Origin: Entomortierella parvispora
Taxonomy: Eukaryota > Mortierellomycota > Mortierellomycetes > Mortierellales > Mortierellaceae
Assembly (NCBI GenBank): GCA_963573315.1
Contig: CAUYJH010000011.1
Coordinates: 1 to 34,721, forward strand
Direction of reading: 5' to 3'
Length of the DNA stretch: 34,721 bases
The notes beneath the pieces were generated by a model. It saw nothing but the letters and a program-made list of their open reading frames with translations, did no database searches and was not told where the DNA came from. Both the position numbers and the translations under genes were made by a program. Shown here piece after piece: positions 9,893-21,402 of this stretch. Every line of letters starts with the position of its first letter. The stretch's first letter is position 1.

Positions 9893-11961
9893 TCAGGGAG
9901 CAGCAGCATCAACAGGTGCTGCAGCTGGAGCTGGAGCTGGAGCTGCGGGTGCGGAAGGCTCAGCGTGGGTCAACGAAGACGAGGATCCAGTATGGAGGTG
10001 TTCCAGAGCAGGGGAAGCGGGCGCAGTGGTGGTCTCTGGATGAGCGACAGCAGCAGCCACAACAGGCGAAGCAGCATGCAGTTCCTGGGAGACATAGGGA
10101 GGCGAGGGTCCCTGAGTATGATGAGGCTCTGGTGACTTGGGCGCAATCACGGATGAAGATCGCACAATGGATCCAGAGCGGGAAATGGCATCCAAGCTTC
10201 CGTCACCAGGCTGGGTGAAGGTTGTTGACTGGGCACGCTTCGAGATCTCGCTCCACCATTCGATCATCTCCTCTCTTGAATGGGCACGAAGACTATGTAG
10301 CAAAATACACGGTTACCATTAGAGACCTGTCGTGGGTAACGGTGCACAAAGAATAACAAACAAAAATATGAAAAGGGGAACTTACGTGAAGGTCTGAGCA
10401 TCGCGATGTAAGAGTCCACCCTTTCCTTTTCCGTCCAACGAGAAGACGTGCTGCTTCTGGCCAGCTTCAGTATGGGGTCCCAAGATGGATGTAGGGATGT
10501 AGATCGAGTGGTCAGGGACAGGGTCCTTCTCCAGATCAGCCGAGGCAAAGACATGGAGCCATCCTGACAGCGTCAAGACAAAGTAGCCATCCTTCCAGTT
10601 CTTAAGAACTGACGATTGACGGCTGAGATGAGCCGTCTTGAGAGGATGCACATAGGGGCTGTCCTTGCAAGGGTAGTCCAGATCCTCAGGGTTGGCATCC
10701 ACCAACTCCGAGGGGAACAAGCGGTGGCCGTTCTTCTCCAAAAAGTTGTTCCATTCGCTGTCCTCCTGGAGGACATTGAGGGCCAGATCGGTTGTGCCCC
10801 AGGACTGAGTGAACGAAGTGCCCGCGTTCGTAAGCTGATACTCCGCAAAGGAGCCGAGGATCTGCTTGAGATCGCGGACAATGTGGGCCTCAAAGGTGGC
10901 AATCTGCTCCTGGCACTGCTTCAATGCGCGCGCAAACAGGTTCTCCTCATGGACCTGCTTGGCCAATTGACGTTTCAATGCTGTTGTGAAGTGAGTAAAT
11001 GAAATGGCAGAGGAAACAGGTTATCAGTACTTCCACAATAACAAGTTTCTCAATTACACCGTTCTCGTTCTCTGATCCAGAACTTACCCAAGTTAATGAC
11101 ATAGGGATCCGATTGCACCTTCTCCATGTCTGGCTGGTGTTGACCCGACATGTCAAACAATCCAATAGCCTTGGCCAAGCTGGCGATTTTCTCCTGGGTC
11201 AGCTCACGCTCCTTGAAGACCCGGTTACTGTACAGGTTGGTGTCGGCCTTCAGGGCCTTGATCTTGCCCTTGATGTCCTGCTTCAATCGCCTCAAGTTCT
11301 TGACCACCGTCTCCTCCACAAATCGGGCCGCGCTAGCATGCTGATCGCTCCGGGTCTTTGCCGAATCCCGGATTCCTGTGCAGACATCTTGCAAACCTCC
11401 CTTGCCCAAGAATTGCTGTCCATCCTTAAAGGGCACGGTAATCACGCTCGAAGCCTTGTGCATGGCTTTGCTGACCCCAACCTCAACCTGGGCCACCTCC
11501 GTGAAGTATTGCTGCAGGTTCTTGACCACGGCCCTGAATGCCACAAGTCGGTTCAACAGGATATCAGCTGGGTTCAATCCTCCGTCGGCGGCCACACCTT
11601 CCTCAAGACCTGCCCGGCTTCCCGTGCTGCTCGAGTTCGAGAGTCCGGTAGAGTCGCGAAGGTGCATCGAGTGGCTTTGAGGAGACTGGGGCGCGATACC
11701 GTTGTCGTGGGTGGGCGAGGCGACGCGGGAGACGTCTTTGGAATCAGGAGGTGAGATTGAGGTCATGTTGGGCGTGGGAATGGAGATGGGCGAGAGGATG
11801 CCGTTGTTGGTAGGGGCAATGTCAGCCTTGACGGGAGCACCGACGGCGACAGGGGCAGCAGCGACCGCGGTGGGGGCAGGAGCGGCGGCAGGGGCGGAGG
11901 GCTTGCGACTGAAGGTACGCGAGAAGGCCTTGCCGATGGTGGATTTCTTTTTCTCTTCCAT
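9893..11961 (-). CDS. SLM1/SLM2-like F-BAR and PH domain protein
   Basis: Exons 11961-11088, 10980-10386 and 10292-9893 join in phase to 622 aa. After a basic N-terminus and an Ala/Pro/Ser-rich linker, residues about 135-390 are helical, starting NPADILLNRLVAFR, which matches the F-BAR-like start of yeast Slm1 and Slm2. Residues about 400-510 form a PH domain (NWKDGYFVLTLSGWLHVF, closing helix EEMIEWWSEI). The C-terminus is low-complexity Ala/Pro/Thr. Yeast Slm proteins bind PI(4,5)P2 at eisosomes and work as TORC2 effectors in actin, sphingolipid and stress control; the same role is inferred here. The CT-rich leader lies on the minus strand at about 12000-12080. Confidence 0.9.
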
Positions 11962-13331
11962 AGTGTTTGTGTCTGTTGTGGAGTGAAGAAAGGGGGGGAC
12001 GGGATGTGATGATGAAGAACAAGAGAAGAGGAGAGAAGAGAAGAAGAGAAAAGGAGGAGGAGGAAGGGAAAAAAAAAAGATGGCCCAGAAACGAAGGAGT
12101 GAGTGTCAAGCACAACACAACGGATGAACCACAGAACAAACAGACAGACAATCATGCAATGCAGATTCACAAGCACTGGATGCTTAGCTTAGCATCGCAC
12201 GCACAACAACTGGTGCGGTTGCGCGATCCATTGGCACCGATCTGGCTGCCTGCTCCGGCTGGCTGGCCTATCGCCTATCTCTTTTCATTTCTTTTGCTCA
12301 CTTTCTTTGTTCCTACTCCACTCCACTCCATTCCTTCGTTGTCTCCTTCACTCTCAGCTCAGCTCAGCTCAGCTCAGCTGTCAGTTTGCATGAACAAGAA
12401 ACGACTTTCCCTTAGACAAGACAGCACACGCTCAGCTCTTCCCTTTTGTTCCTTTCTATTCTGTCCGCTTCTCGTCTCTCCCTCATCAAGCCCCGAACGG
12501 GCCCAAGCGAAAAAAAGAAAGGCCCCAACAGCCAGGACTGGCCCGGATTCAGATCTGCCCCGAAGTCGTGTTGTCATCGTCCCAAAGGTACTTTTTCAGG
12601 TACATGAACCTGGACCGTTTGAGTTGCAACCAGAAACCAAAAACCCTCTTGGGAGGATCATCATGTTGTCCTCTTGGTTGCTTCCTTCTCGGATGACCCT
12701 GACCCTGTTTGATTCGCTACTGCAGTACGACCTCTTTCTTACTCCAGCAGCTTCATCACCTCACCACCACCACCCTCGTCGTCATCATTTTCTCACGGGG
12801 AGAGAGGATGTCTTGCGCGAAACAAACAAGTTGTTTTCATGCAGGATCTACCCCTCTTCCCCGAATCCGGTTTGCTAAGACCTTCTCTTCGTTGGGCGTC
12901 TGTTCGTGGCAGAGAAGACCCCAGCAGTCCAAAGAAACCACCAAAAAAAAAAAAAAAAAAGATGAGAGCCTTTGTCTGCCCTGCTGCTGGCGTGGTACTG
13001 TACGGGTTTTGATCGCCAGCTCAGTCCAGACCAAGTGCTCCCCACACTGAACGCACGTTTTTGGGCAATTGCAAAACAGTTTGTGTGTGGGTGGTGCGAT
13101 TGCAAAAACCCACTCCAAGTAGAGTTAAAAGAAGCCGAATTATGTATTTTCAAAAATGGGTGGTTGTCTAATTAATAAATACGGTCCAGGTAGACAGTGG
13201 GTGGTAACTGCTTCTCTAAAATGCTTGACATCAGTGTAAACAATGAACATCGCGTTTTTGGGGAGGGCGTGTGTGTGTGCTTGTTTGTTGTTGCCGTTGC
13301 GATTGGTGGCGTTGTCACTGTTGACACGACT
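11962..13331. promoter_or_regulatory. 1.4-kb intergenic region upstream of the SLM1-like gene
   Basis: Near 11962-12080 the minus strand is pyrimidine-rich, fitting the SLM1-like leader. Further features are a run of about five AGCTC pentamers at 12353-12380, repeated CTCCA units near 12315-12330, and an 18-nt poly-A at 12943-12960. The 303-codon plus frame at 11967-12878 crosses the purine tract and has no domain, so I do not call it. The right end is the 3' flank of the deacetylase gene. Confidence 0.4.
12353..12380. repeat. AGCTC pentamer repeat
   Basis: About five consecutive CTCAG/AGCTC units in the SLM1-like upstream region. AGCT is palindromic, so the tract reads similarly on both strands. 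Confidence 0.7.
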
Positions 13332-14461
13332 TTAGATCATGGCCAAGCAGAGAGCGGCTGCGCCCAAGGCCAAGGTCGCCGTCCATCCAGTCACAGCAGC
13401 AGATCCTGCTCCGCTGGTGGGCTTGCTCTTGTCAGGCACACCGGTGCCCGAGACAGCAGCAGAGGTGGCACTGCGGGTGGCACTGCCGGTGGCAGTGGCA
13501 GGGACAGTCGCACCTCCGGTGCCCGAGGCGGGGGTGGTGCCGGAGGCAGCAGGGGGGACGCTGGAGCCGGGAGGAGGAACCACGGATCCATCCAAGTAGG
13601 CCTTTTGACCCACGCACTCTTCCATGGTCACGAAGCGGTAACCCTTCTTCAAGATGGCGTCAATGACAAGGTCAGCCAAGAAATCGACAGAGAACTTGTG
13701 GATCTCGTGCTGCAACAAGATGAAGGAATCCGTCTTGGGGTCCGACTTGGCAATCACCACATCGTTGATCTCCTTCATCGAATTCTCGGTCGCAGTCTTA
13801 GGGTCCTGGTCCTTGAAACGCCAGTCGTTCGTGTCCACGTTCCAGTGAGAAATCACCAAGCCCTTGTTGGTCATGAACTTTGTGCATGCCTCGGCGCAGC
13901 TGCCCTCGGGTGCGCGCATGTAACGGGGACGGACACCGGCGTGCTTGAAAATGAGGTCCGAGGTCGACGTCATCTCCTGCTCTCTCTTCTCGTCAGTCAT
14001 GTTGTCCAAGTTGCTGTGAGAGTAGGTGTGCGAAGCCAATTGATGGCCGGCATCCAAGATCTTCTTCAAAGCTCCAGCCTGAGCTGGGTTCTCGTCAATC
14101 ATCGATCCACTGCGGCGTTCATAAACACAAAACAAAAGGCAAAGGGGAGGGGAAGGCAAAGGGGAGGGGAAGGCAGGGCGTCAGTGGGCCACTCTTTGAA
14201 TATGAGACCTTGCAAACAATCGCCATTGAAGGCGCGGAATATGAATGATCCTTACAGGACAAAGAAGGTGGCCTTGACGTTCTTCTTGGCCAAAATGGCC
14301 AAAAGCTGGTCATTGTATGCTCCAGGGCCATCATCAAAAGTATAAGCGACGACACCAGGCATCACGCAGGTGTCAATCTTGTTGGGGTCGTCAGGGGCAA
14401 CTGCAGTGGCCAAAGTAGCCATGAACAAAGCAGAGCAAGAGAGGAAAGCGGTGATCTTCAT
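13332..14461 (-). CDS. Chitin deacetylase-type polysaccharide deacetylase with GPI-anchor signal
   Basis: Exons 14461-14256 and 14109-13332 join in phase to 327 aa. Residues 1-22 form a signal peptide (MKITAFLSCSALFMATLATA). The NodB (CE4) domain shows TFDDGP at residues 41-46 (catalytic and metal Asp), the metal His pair His96 and His100 in SHTYSH, RAPEG at 134-138, DTNDW, and the late His motif LLQHEIH. A Ser/Thr/Gly/Ala/Pro-rich stretch of about 80 residues and a hydrophobic C-terminus (ALGAAALCLAMI) fit GPI anchoring. The enzyme removes acetyl groups from cell-wall chitin to give chitosan. All expected catalytic motifs are intact. A long TG/CA microsatellite sits immediately upstream of the ATG. 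Confidence 0.93.
14136..14174 (+). repeat. 17-nt G-rich tandem repeat in the deacetylase intron
   Basis: Units AAGGCAAAGGGGAGGGG at 14136-14152 and 14153-14169, plus a partial third, inside the 146-nt intron. Four G4 runs between 14144 and 14169 match a G-quadruplex pattern with loops of 1, 8 and 1 nt on the plus strand, which is the template strand of this gene. Confidence 0.7.
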
Positions 14462-14490
14462 GGTGAATATATGTGTGTAAGTGTGAATAT

Positions 14491-14537
14491 ATGTGTATGT
14501 GTGTATGTGTGTATGTGTGTATGTGTGTATGTATGTA

Positions 14538-14603
<66 letters not shown>
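14491..14603. repeat. TG/CA microsatellite in the deacetylase 5' leader
   Basis: TGTA-interrupted units followed by a pure (TG)n run to 14603, starting about 30 nt upstream of ATG 14461. It creates long shadow frames of Cys-Val or His-Thr repeats. It lies in the expected 5' UTR or core promoter, where length changes could alter expression. Confidence 0.85.
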
Positions 14604-14606
<3 letters not shown>

Positions 14607-15464
14607 AAACGGGAAGGGAGGGGGGAGGGCTGGGGGGAAGAGAGAGAAAGGAAGAAAGAAAGGAAGAAGGGTATAGAGCTGGCAAGGAACAACAGTGAGA
14701 ACGAACAACGGCCAGGGGCGATTTACCGGGTATTTAACAGTTTTGCACAGAGCCATGTTGTGAGCAGAGAGCCGAGATCCTGGAAATAGCCAGGGGGCGC
14801 GAGGCGTGTCTCTTCTGTGGCATTAAATGTACCCTGGGCTATCGTACCGTTAGCTGCAGGCAGACGGCGTGGACACGGTGCGGTTCGAATGCAGCATCGA
14901 GGAGGGGAGCAAATCCAGAGTCAGAAAATAAAGTGGGCGAGCAGAACATTCCACCGTCCATGAAATGTCTGAATGAAATGTGAACAAACCCTTTTTCGCC
15001 GCCCTCACGTCTATTTCAAGGACTGGAGCACACACACACAAGTCGTAGCCAATGTACCTACAGTACGAAACAGTACTCCTCCTTCCCACGCGTCATGGTC
15101 AGTGTCCACACAGGTGCCAGCGGTGGCCGTAAGGGCTGTAGTCGTTGTTGTCGTCGTTGTTGTCGAACGACCCATTCAGCGTTAAAAATAACAAGGAAGG
15201 GCCCTGGGATACTGTACTATACAAGACTACAGCTCCGTGACCAAGGGCGGAGAAGTCCAGAAAAAGATGTCTCAAAGCCGTCGGCCCTTTTTTCGTTGTC
15301 TACGTAATGTTCAGTTGTCCTTGACAGATGAGGGCCATTCACAGTCGGAAAACTAATCTCTGCTGTCATGGACAACTGCATCATTAATGTTGTATCTGGA
15401 GAACACCCCACTTGGTATCAGTCCTTAAGTCAGTCAAGGGTTTATTAGCACAAAAAAAAAGGTC
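14604..15464. other. Intergenic region, no gene seen
   Basis: Between the deacetylase promoter and the PDS5 3' end. It starts with a purine tract on the plus strand (14609-14675) and includes an imperfect GTC/GTT trinucleotide patch near 15138-15166. A minus-strand TTAAATA near 14730 could be a TATA-like element for the deacetylase gene. No coding pattern or RNA gene was recognised. Confidence 0.4.
15441..15446 (-). terminator. Poly(A) signal of PDS5
   Basis: AATAAA on the minus strand about 20 nt downstream of the PDS5 stop codon at 15467-15465. Confidence 0.5.
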
Positions 15465-18400
15465 TCAGGAGCTATCTTCACCACTTTCCTCCACCTCGCT
15501 GGTCTCTGCGTACGCCGTTTTTGCCTTTGCAGCCCTGGACGCCATTCTGGCGAGGTGAACACAAACACAAATAGCGATGTTTAGACCGGGTTAGTCAAAT
15601 TGCTTGCCTCTCCTTTGCATTACATTCTTTAAACAGGAGTAAGTGTTCCATACCTTCGTGTGGGTTCCACGGGAAGGCGCTCGGCTGTTTTTGCTTTTTT
15701 AGATCGCTTGACGCCCTTACTACCTCGGCCATTGGCAACGCCATTACCTTGATCTTTATCGGAATCGCCTTGTTCATCTCCATCGTCATCTCCAGAAGAG
15801 GAAGGCGATCGAGACCGGCGCTTAGCAGCCTGGCCCATCTTTTTCTCCACCAGTGCAGATGTAGTCGGTTGTCTGGGCCGTCTCTCTGTTTTGTGCTCTC
15901 TTGCTCGGACCCATTCTTGAGAAAGATAGTTTTTCTTGGAGATCTACACATGAAAATAAAATTAGACTCTGAGTATGGTCCTCATGCAATATCAAGGCAA
16001 TCCAACTCTGTTTCATACCTCCACCGCTGTATCGCTTTGACCAAGCGGTGTAAACAGCTCACGAGGCAACTTGACTTGGCCAGGATAGCTAGTGAGGATC
16101 CAATTGTGGGAACGGCATTTCTCTTGAATGAGATATTGAGCAAGGTCGCTCAAAATATAGAGGTTCTAAGTCGGACAAGACCAGCAGATCATTAGCCTTC
16201 ATGTGAGAGGAGGCGAACATTGGGTAGTCAATCGAAGGCATCCATGTGAACATACCCTAGTACGCTCATTAGGGTTAGAAAACTTGACGGTCTTTAACAT
16301 CGATACGATATAAAAGATCAACGACACGTTCTCAGCGTTCGCCATAGCCTCCAGATAGTACTCGATATATCTAAGAAGCAAGAATGTTAGCGGTTAGACC
16401 TCACCGCGCTTAAATCTGATTACAGTCCAGTTTAGTGCGTGTTACCTCGCTGCCAAGGTGATATCTTCCAGCTCGTGATCGTCCGTGCTGTCTGTAAATA
16501 CGTTGTCATCCCTGGCACCTTTGGGAACAAAGTCAGGATGATTCGCTAAGAGATGAAGTACTCTCGCAACCGTCAACTCATTCATCATCAGCTTGTTGTC
16601 CGCTACGCAACCCGTGGAATAAAAGATCATCAGGAAAACTTTGTCAATTTGTACCGTCCCTACAAAACGGATTCATGATGCCAGATATAAACGTACCAAT
16701 CTCTTGACTCCTTGATAGGTTGTTCAGGAATTTACGAATCTCTGCCTTCCCTTCCAGCTCTGGTTCGTGAGCAGCAAGGATCAGCACTGCCAAATATCGG
16801 ACATGTAGACCCTTGGCGTGAATGTACTTCATGATACGGCTAGTAATTCCTTGGCGAACCCTGTAGATTGGATCCTGGCTGCAGAGTGCCAATTGAATAT
16901 AGTCATGGACAGACACCATCTTTTCGTATTCAGGTCGATTTTGAGTCAGTTTGAGGACAAAGCGAGCCGCATTCAATCGAAGGTAGCCCCTGAGGATGGC
17001 GCTATGTAGAGGGTATAAGATTAAAGAGTTAGTTTTGTGTTTTAAAATGGTACTTTTTCATCTACTTTGAGACCATACTTTGTATTCTGTTCCGGAACGA
17101 CTTCACCTTTTTGCGTGATAATTGTCCACAGCAAATTGAAAATTGGCTGGACAGCCTCTTGAGCAAGCTCCGGATTTTTGGATAATATGGCGATGGCCCT
17201 GTATACTAGGACCTTTAGGCCCATAATCTTTCAAGAAAGGTGGCAAGGTGGTCAGCGCATGCTAATATCACTGGATTAGTACAGCAGGAGCCAAGCGTAC
17301 CTTTGACAATGAGTATAGATCCAAGTCATTTTTTTCAATCCAATCATATTCTGGCGAGTACATATCCTATTGGAGTAATGCTTGGGAATGAGGCGATTGC
17401 ACTTCTCTTCGTGATGAACACGTTCCTTCAAATGTTGATGAATTGGGCAAATACACACCTCTTGCGATGGAATGTTGGTGGTGATCAGCTTCTTGATGAT
17501 GAATGACACAATCTGGCTGCTACAATCATCAAACGCCTGAGGGCAATATTGAACCATCTTGGTCAATATAGTCAGGTCAATCAGAAGCCTTTCAGAGGTC
17601 ACCTCGAGTCGATCGCTAATTGCTTGAACGATTGACCTGCACATTTTTTCATTGTCTGGAATGCTAGCCAAGACAATTGTAGCATGTCGAGCTTGTTCAA
17701 CAGAACCTTTATCCAGGAACGACTGAAGCGTGCTCCTAGCTCTGGCATCGGCTGGCATTGAGTTTGGGAACTGTTTGGCAAACTCGGCTAGGGTGTGCAA
17801 AGAGTCGGAAGCTACAAACATAGAACAGTGTCCATTTGATAGTTAATATACTTCTTACACATCCAACAGTAGTATCGTACGAGGTGTGGGTCGAAAATTG
17901 TGGTTACCTCCTGCATGGTCGCGTAGTAGAGACGTGATTCGGACGAGGTTACTTTTAAAAATATCTGGGATTACAGTAGAGATGACTCGCAGTAGCTCTC
18001 CAGATACACCACGGTATTCCTCATCCTCTGCGATATTATTAATCAGCTCTGACAGAATCTCGGAGTTGGCGATCGTCAGACTGATTCTTTGAATGAGCAC
18101 CGAGAACACTTCCAGAATGGGAGGTGAGACGCTCTGTATCCGGGACAAGGCATCATTCTATGGAAGTGCATGGGTAGCTGTGAGTGCGATGCGAGCTTTA
18201 TCGGCAGCTCAGCCGCCCAGCTGATAATATGTCACCTACGCCTGCTTTGCGGATCTCCTTGACAGAGAGACTGGGGTCCATGCAGTCCGAGATTGACTTG
18301 AAAAGTTGCTCGTCGTGCAATTTAACATACTTGTGCAGAAGTAGTGAGCTCTTGGCCGGGTCTGGAAGTCGATCTGCGGAAAGTTAAGAGACATGTAAGT

Positions 18401-21182
18401 CCGATGAAGCAAGTGCACGCTAAACAAAGTGAATGACGCAGTTCAAACCTGAGATGAACTTGATGATAGACCCAATCTTGCTTTCGATTTCTTCTGAGCT
18501 GGCGGTATTACTAGGTGCAGACTACTCATATTCCCAGAATAACAAAAAGTGAGTGCCGGTCTCAAAGGACAGTGTTTCTGTTGAGCTATACCACATACCT
18601 GCTGCTGTTTCAGAAGTTGCAAAAAGACTGTCATCGCCGATCTAGCTCTGAGGAGGTTACAGTAGAGTAAGGGTCAACTGAACTACGGTGTTGAGTTTTG
18701 CTTTGCCATTCATTGGTCTTACTCGACACTCCTCTTCAGCACAGACATGAATCCTGTGCGACCTTTGTCATCCAATGCGGCAAATGTTGTGACTAATCGA
18801 CGCGTCCTGGATGCGACGCTGCCATGTGGTGGAAACAGAATTGTGAAGACGGCATTGTCCACAAATTTGCTATGTTACGTTTTGGGGAAAGAGATAAGTC
18901 GATTGAACGAACTACAGAGAGCGTCACACCATAATCAAGTATACTTACAAAACTTCAACGTCGTTAACATAAACAGCATGAAAGATGGCCGAGGGTATCC
19001 AGCCAAATTGAGAGATACTCGCTTGCGTTTCGTTCTCACTAGGAACCGCCATAGAATCAACTGTTAGCGTCATACCAATCTAGTATACAAGTCTGCGTAG
19101 CAGTCGCAGCTTACATCTCGGGGTACGCTTGATTATACAGGATAGACAGAGAGTTGATAGCCTCCTTTGAAACAGATTTCTAAGAGGGGGGGATGACAGA
19201 TGAGAACTATGACTGACAAAACGAAGTAATCTGAGCGTGCCAGGATCCTACCTTTTTGTCTCTGCAGCGATGACCCACTTGTGTCAACGTGCTCTTTTGA
19301 ATATGGTGCAAACTGGTCTCATAGTCAAATTCGCCAATAATTATGCAAGCTGCGGCTCGAATTCTTTCATCAGGGTCGACGATCTTTTGCTCAAGTCCCT
19401 CTGTAAACAGTTTCAACAATCACCGTTAGATTCCAGATGATTCGAAATACATACCACTGCGAAAGGCCACAGCAGAATTAAACTCATACCACGCAGTTCC
19501 TTTGCAAGTGCTCCGTGTACTTTCATCAACTTCAATAAAGACTCCACCCAAACTAGTCGAACTTGAGGGACCTTGTCATTTCGCCTAATTACGAAAGACA
19601 GGCATATATCAATAATTTGGTAATGTGGATCATTTCATTATACTGCATTGAAGCGTCAGCAAGGAGCGCGTTTCCGAACCTTTGCATCCAAGCTTTCCAC
19701 GTAGATTCATACTGGGAGGGAAGTTGTGACGATTTCTCTGCAAACATGATTCCAAGCGATTTCGTAGCAAGTGAGCGGATCGTTACATCTGCGAGCTAAA
19801 GATCCCAACCAAGTTAGTAGCTGCAATATATCGACAATAAGGACCAACCTCCACGGACTTCTCCTGTTATATACTCACCCTTAGTTCTTCTTCAATCTGA
19901 GGAATGACGTTCAGGAGAAGAGCTGGCGCTGCCTGGTTAATTTCGACCACCAGTCTATGTACTGTCTCAAAGTCTTCCAGGTCCTTGTGCTTCAATTCTC
20001 TACCGTCGGCTGTAGAGAGGACATCAGAGAAATACTATAAATGGGATAAAGTCAGAATCTCGTCTCTGATATTTGCACCCATATCCCTGGTGGATTACAA
20101 ACAAGTTTCGCCGTAAGTACCTGGCAGACGTAACGCTGAAGTCTTTCTGGACACTGAGTTCCCAGGTCGCAGGCTAACCTGTAAGCCGCTGGGTTGCCGA
20201 ACTATAAAATGTCAGAAAGATATCAAGGTTAGTCCTCAACTAGAAACTACACTTCAAGAAAGTGCTACTGCTAAAAGGTGCTCCATTTTCATACCTTTTC
20301 CCTATGAAGAAACTGTGCGAGAATGGTATCGACAACATCTTGGGGCAGAGACTCGGCTTCTTCCACGATGCATCGCAACAGTTCTGAGATGCAGATTTGC
20401 ACGTTTTTCTCTTGCTGAGGCCTATAAGATTAAGACGGTCAGTCAACTTGATCCCCATAGAACTAGAGCTTCAAGTTTGGTGGCAAACCCATTCAAACTT
20501 ACTTGACATCATCAAACATGTTTTTAAAGAGGTTGATCATAATTTCGTCCACAGTCTTCAGTTTTCCGATCAACGAGATGCTCTTCACGACCGAGAGACT
20601 CTCCAAGAGATAGTAGTACATGGTGAAGTAGGTTCCATTAGGATCTGAGATGTGACGCAGCTCCTTCGTGAAAAAGGTGAAGACGATCTAACATAAAGAT
20701 AAAGGTTTTTGGGTTAGGTCGCCAGAAAGATTACTATAGATGCGATGAAAGAATGCTCCTGCATCCATACCTTGAGATTGCTATTGTTATATGGAGCCTC
20801 TGGAGCAAGGAGTCGAAGAATATCGGCAATGCAGCAAGCGGCATAAATTCGGACACCTCGGTCTTTGTGATTCACAATGGCGGAATCAATGAGTTGCTTG
20901 GAGATGGGAGCCAAGGACGAAGTCTCGACAGCTCCTTGCTCCAGTCCTTTGAGTTCTGCTTGAAGCTCCTGTGACCCAGAAGGAAGAGTAGATACCCCCG
21001 AAAGCAGAAAAAAGACATTCGTAGTTAACACCTGAATGGCTGTGGCACTGGACCTGGATTCGCAAAACGGAAGTTGAGGACAGAAGCAGCCAAAGGGGTA
21101 CCTTAAGCTTTTTCAGCAACTCGGCTGCACTTCCAGTGAGCTTTTGACGGAACTTGAGCTCTGCCAGCTGGGGCATGACCAT
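15465..21182 (-). CDS. PDS5: Sister chromatid cohesion protein PDS5
   Basis: HEAT-repeat cohesin regulator. Twenty-five exons join in phase to 1238 aa: 21182-21102, 20968-20771, 20687-20503, 20421-20295, 20201-20121, 20034-19879, 19795-19680, 19584-19490, 19400-19252, 19179-19115, 19038-18949, 18869-18723, 18647-18599, 18521-18449, 18373-18240, 18157-17908, 17811-17459, 17366-17301, 17227-17079, 17001-16697, 16659-16446, 16370-16256, 16165-16019, 15943-15654, 15546-15465. Signature: RGVRIYAACCIADILRLLAP near residues 65-85, then NGTYFTMYYYLLESL, RLVWVES, DPDERIRAAACIII and the LLANHPDFV segment. The last about 120 residues are basic and acidic with nuclear-type KRSKKAK clusters, as in Pds5 tails. 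It binds cohesin and controls its loading, release and acetylation. Uncertain points: intron 7 uses a weak GTTCGG donor, and intron 20 is only 37 nt (or 58 nt with the next in-frame acceptor). It is head-to-head with the TFIIIC5-like gene. Confidence 0.93.
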
Positions 21183-21402
21183 GTTGATGAGGGATTGGCG
21201 TTGGGGATGGAGATGGAGGCAAAAGAGGGAAGAGAGCGTAAAAGAGCGTGAAAGGGGAAAGATAAACACATCGACGCGAAATTGGTGGCAAAGAGCGGTC
21301 CTTTTTGACTTTTTGTTTGTGCGATGTAGTGAAAAGGCAAAAGGACACACACCTTTTCCCCCTTTTCTTCTTGCTTCTCCCTCCTGCTCACCATACCATA
21401 CC
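21183..21402. promoter_or_regulatory. Compact divergent promoter of PDS5 and the TFIIIC5-like gene
   Basis: 220 bp between the two start codons. Each side has a pyrimidine-rich leader on its own coding strand. No TATA box was seen. Confidence 0.5.

Noticed and set aside
11967-12878. 303-codon plus-strand open frame
   Set aside because: It starts in the purine tract antisense to the SLM1-like leader and then runs through repeats (AGCTC) and Ser/Leu/Pro strings. Nothing in it resembles a protein family.
14473-14789. Cys-Val and His-Thr repeat open frames
   Set aside because: These are the translation of the TG/CA microsatellite.
14829-14905. Possible tRNA because of a GGTTCGAAT-like B box
   Set aside because: No acceptor stem, anticodon arm or proper A box could be folded around it.
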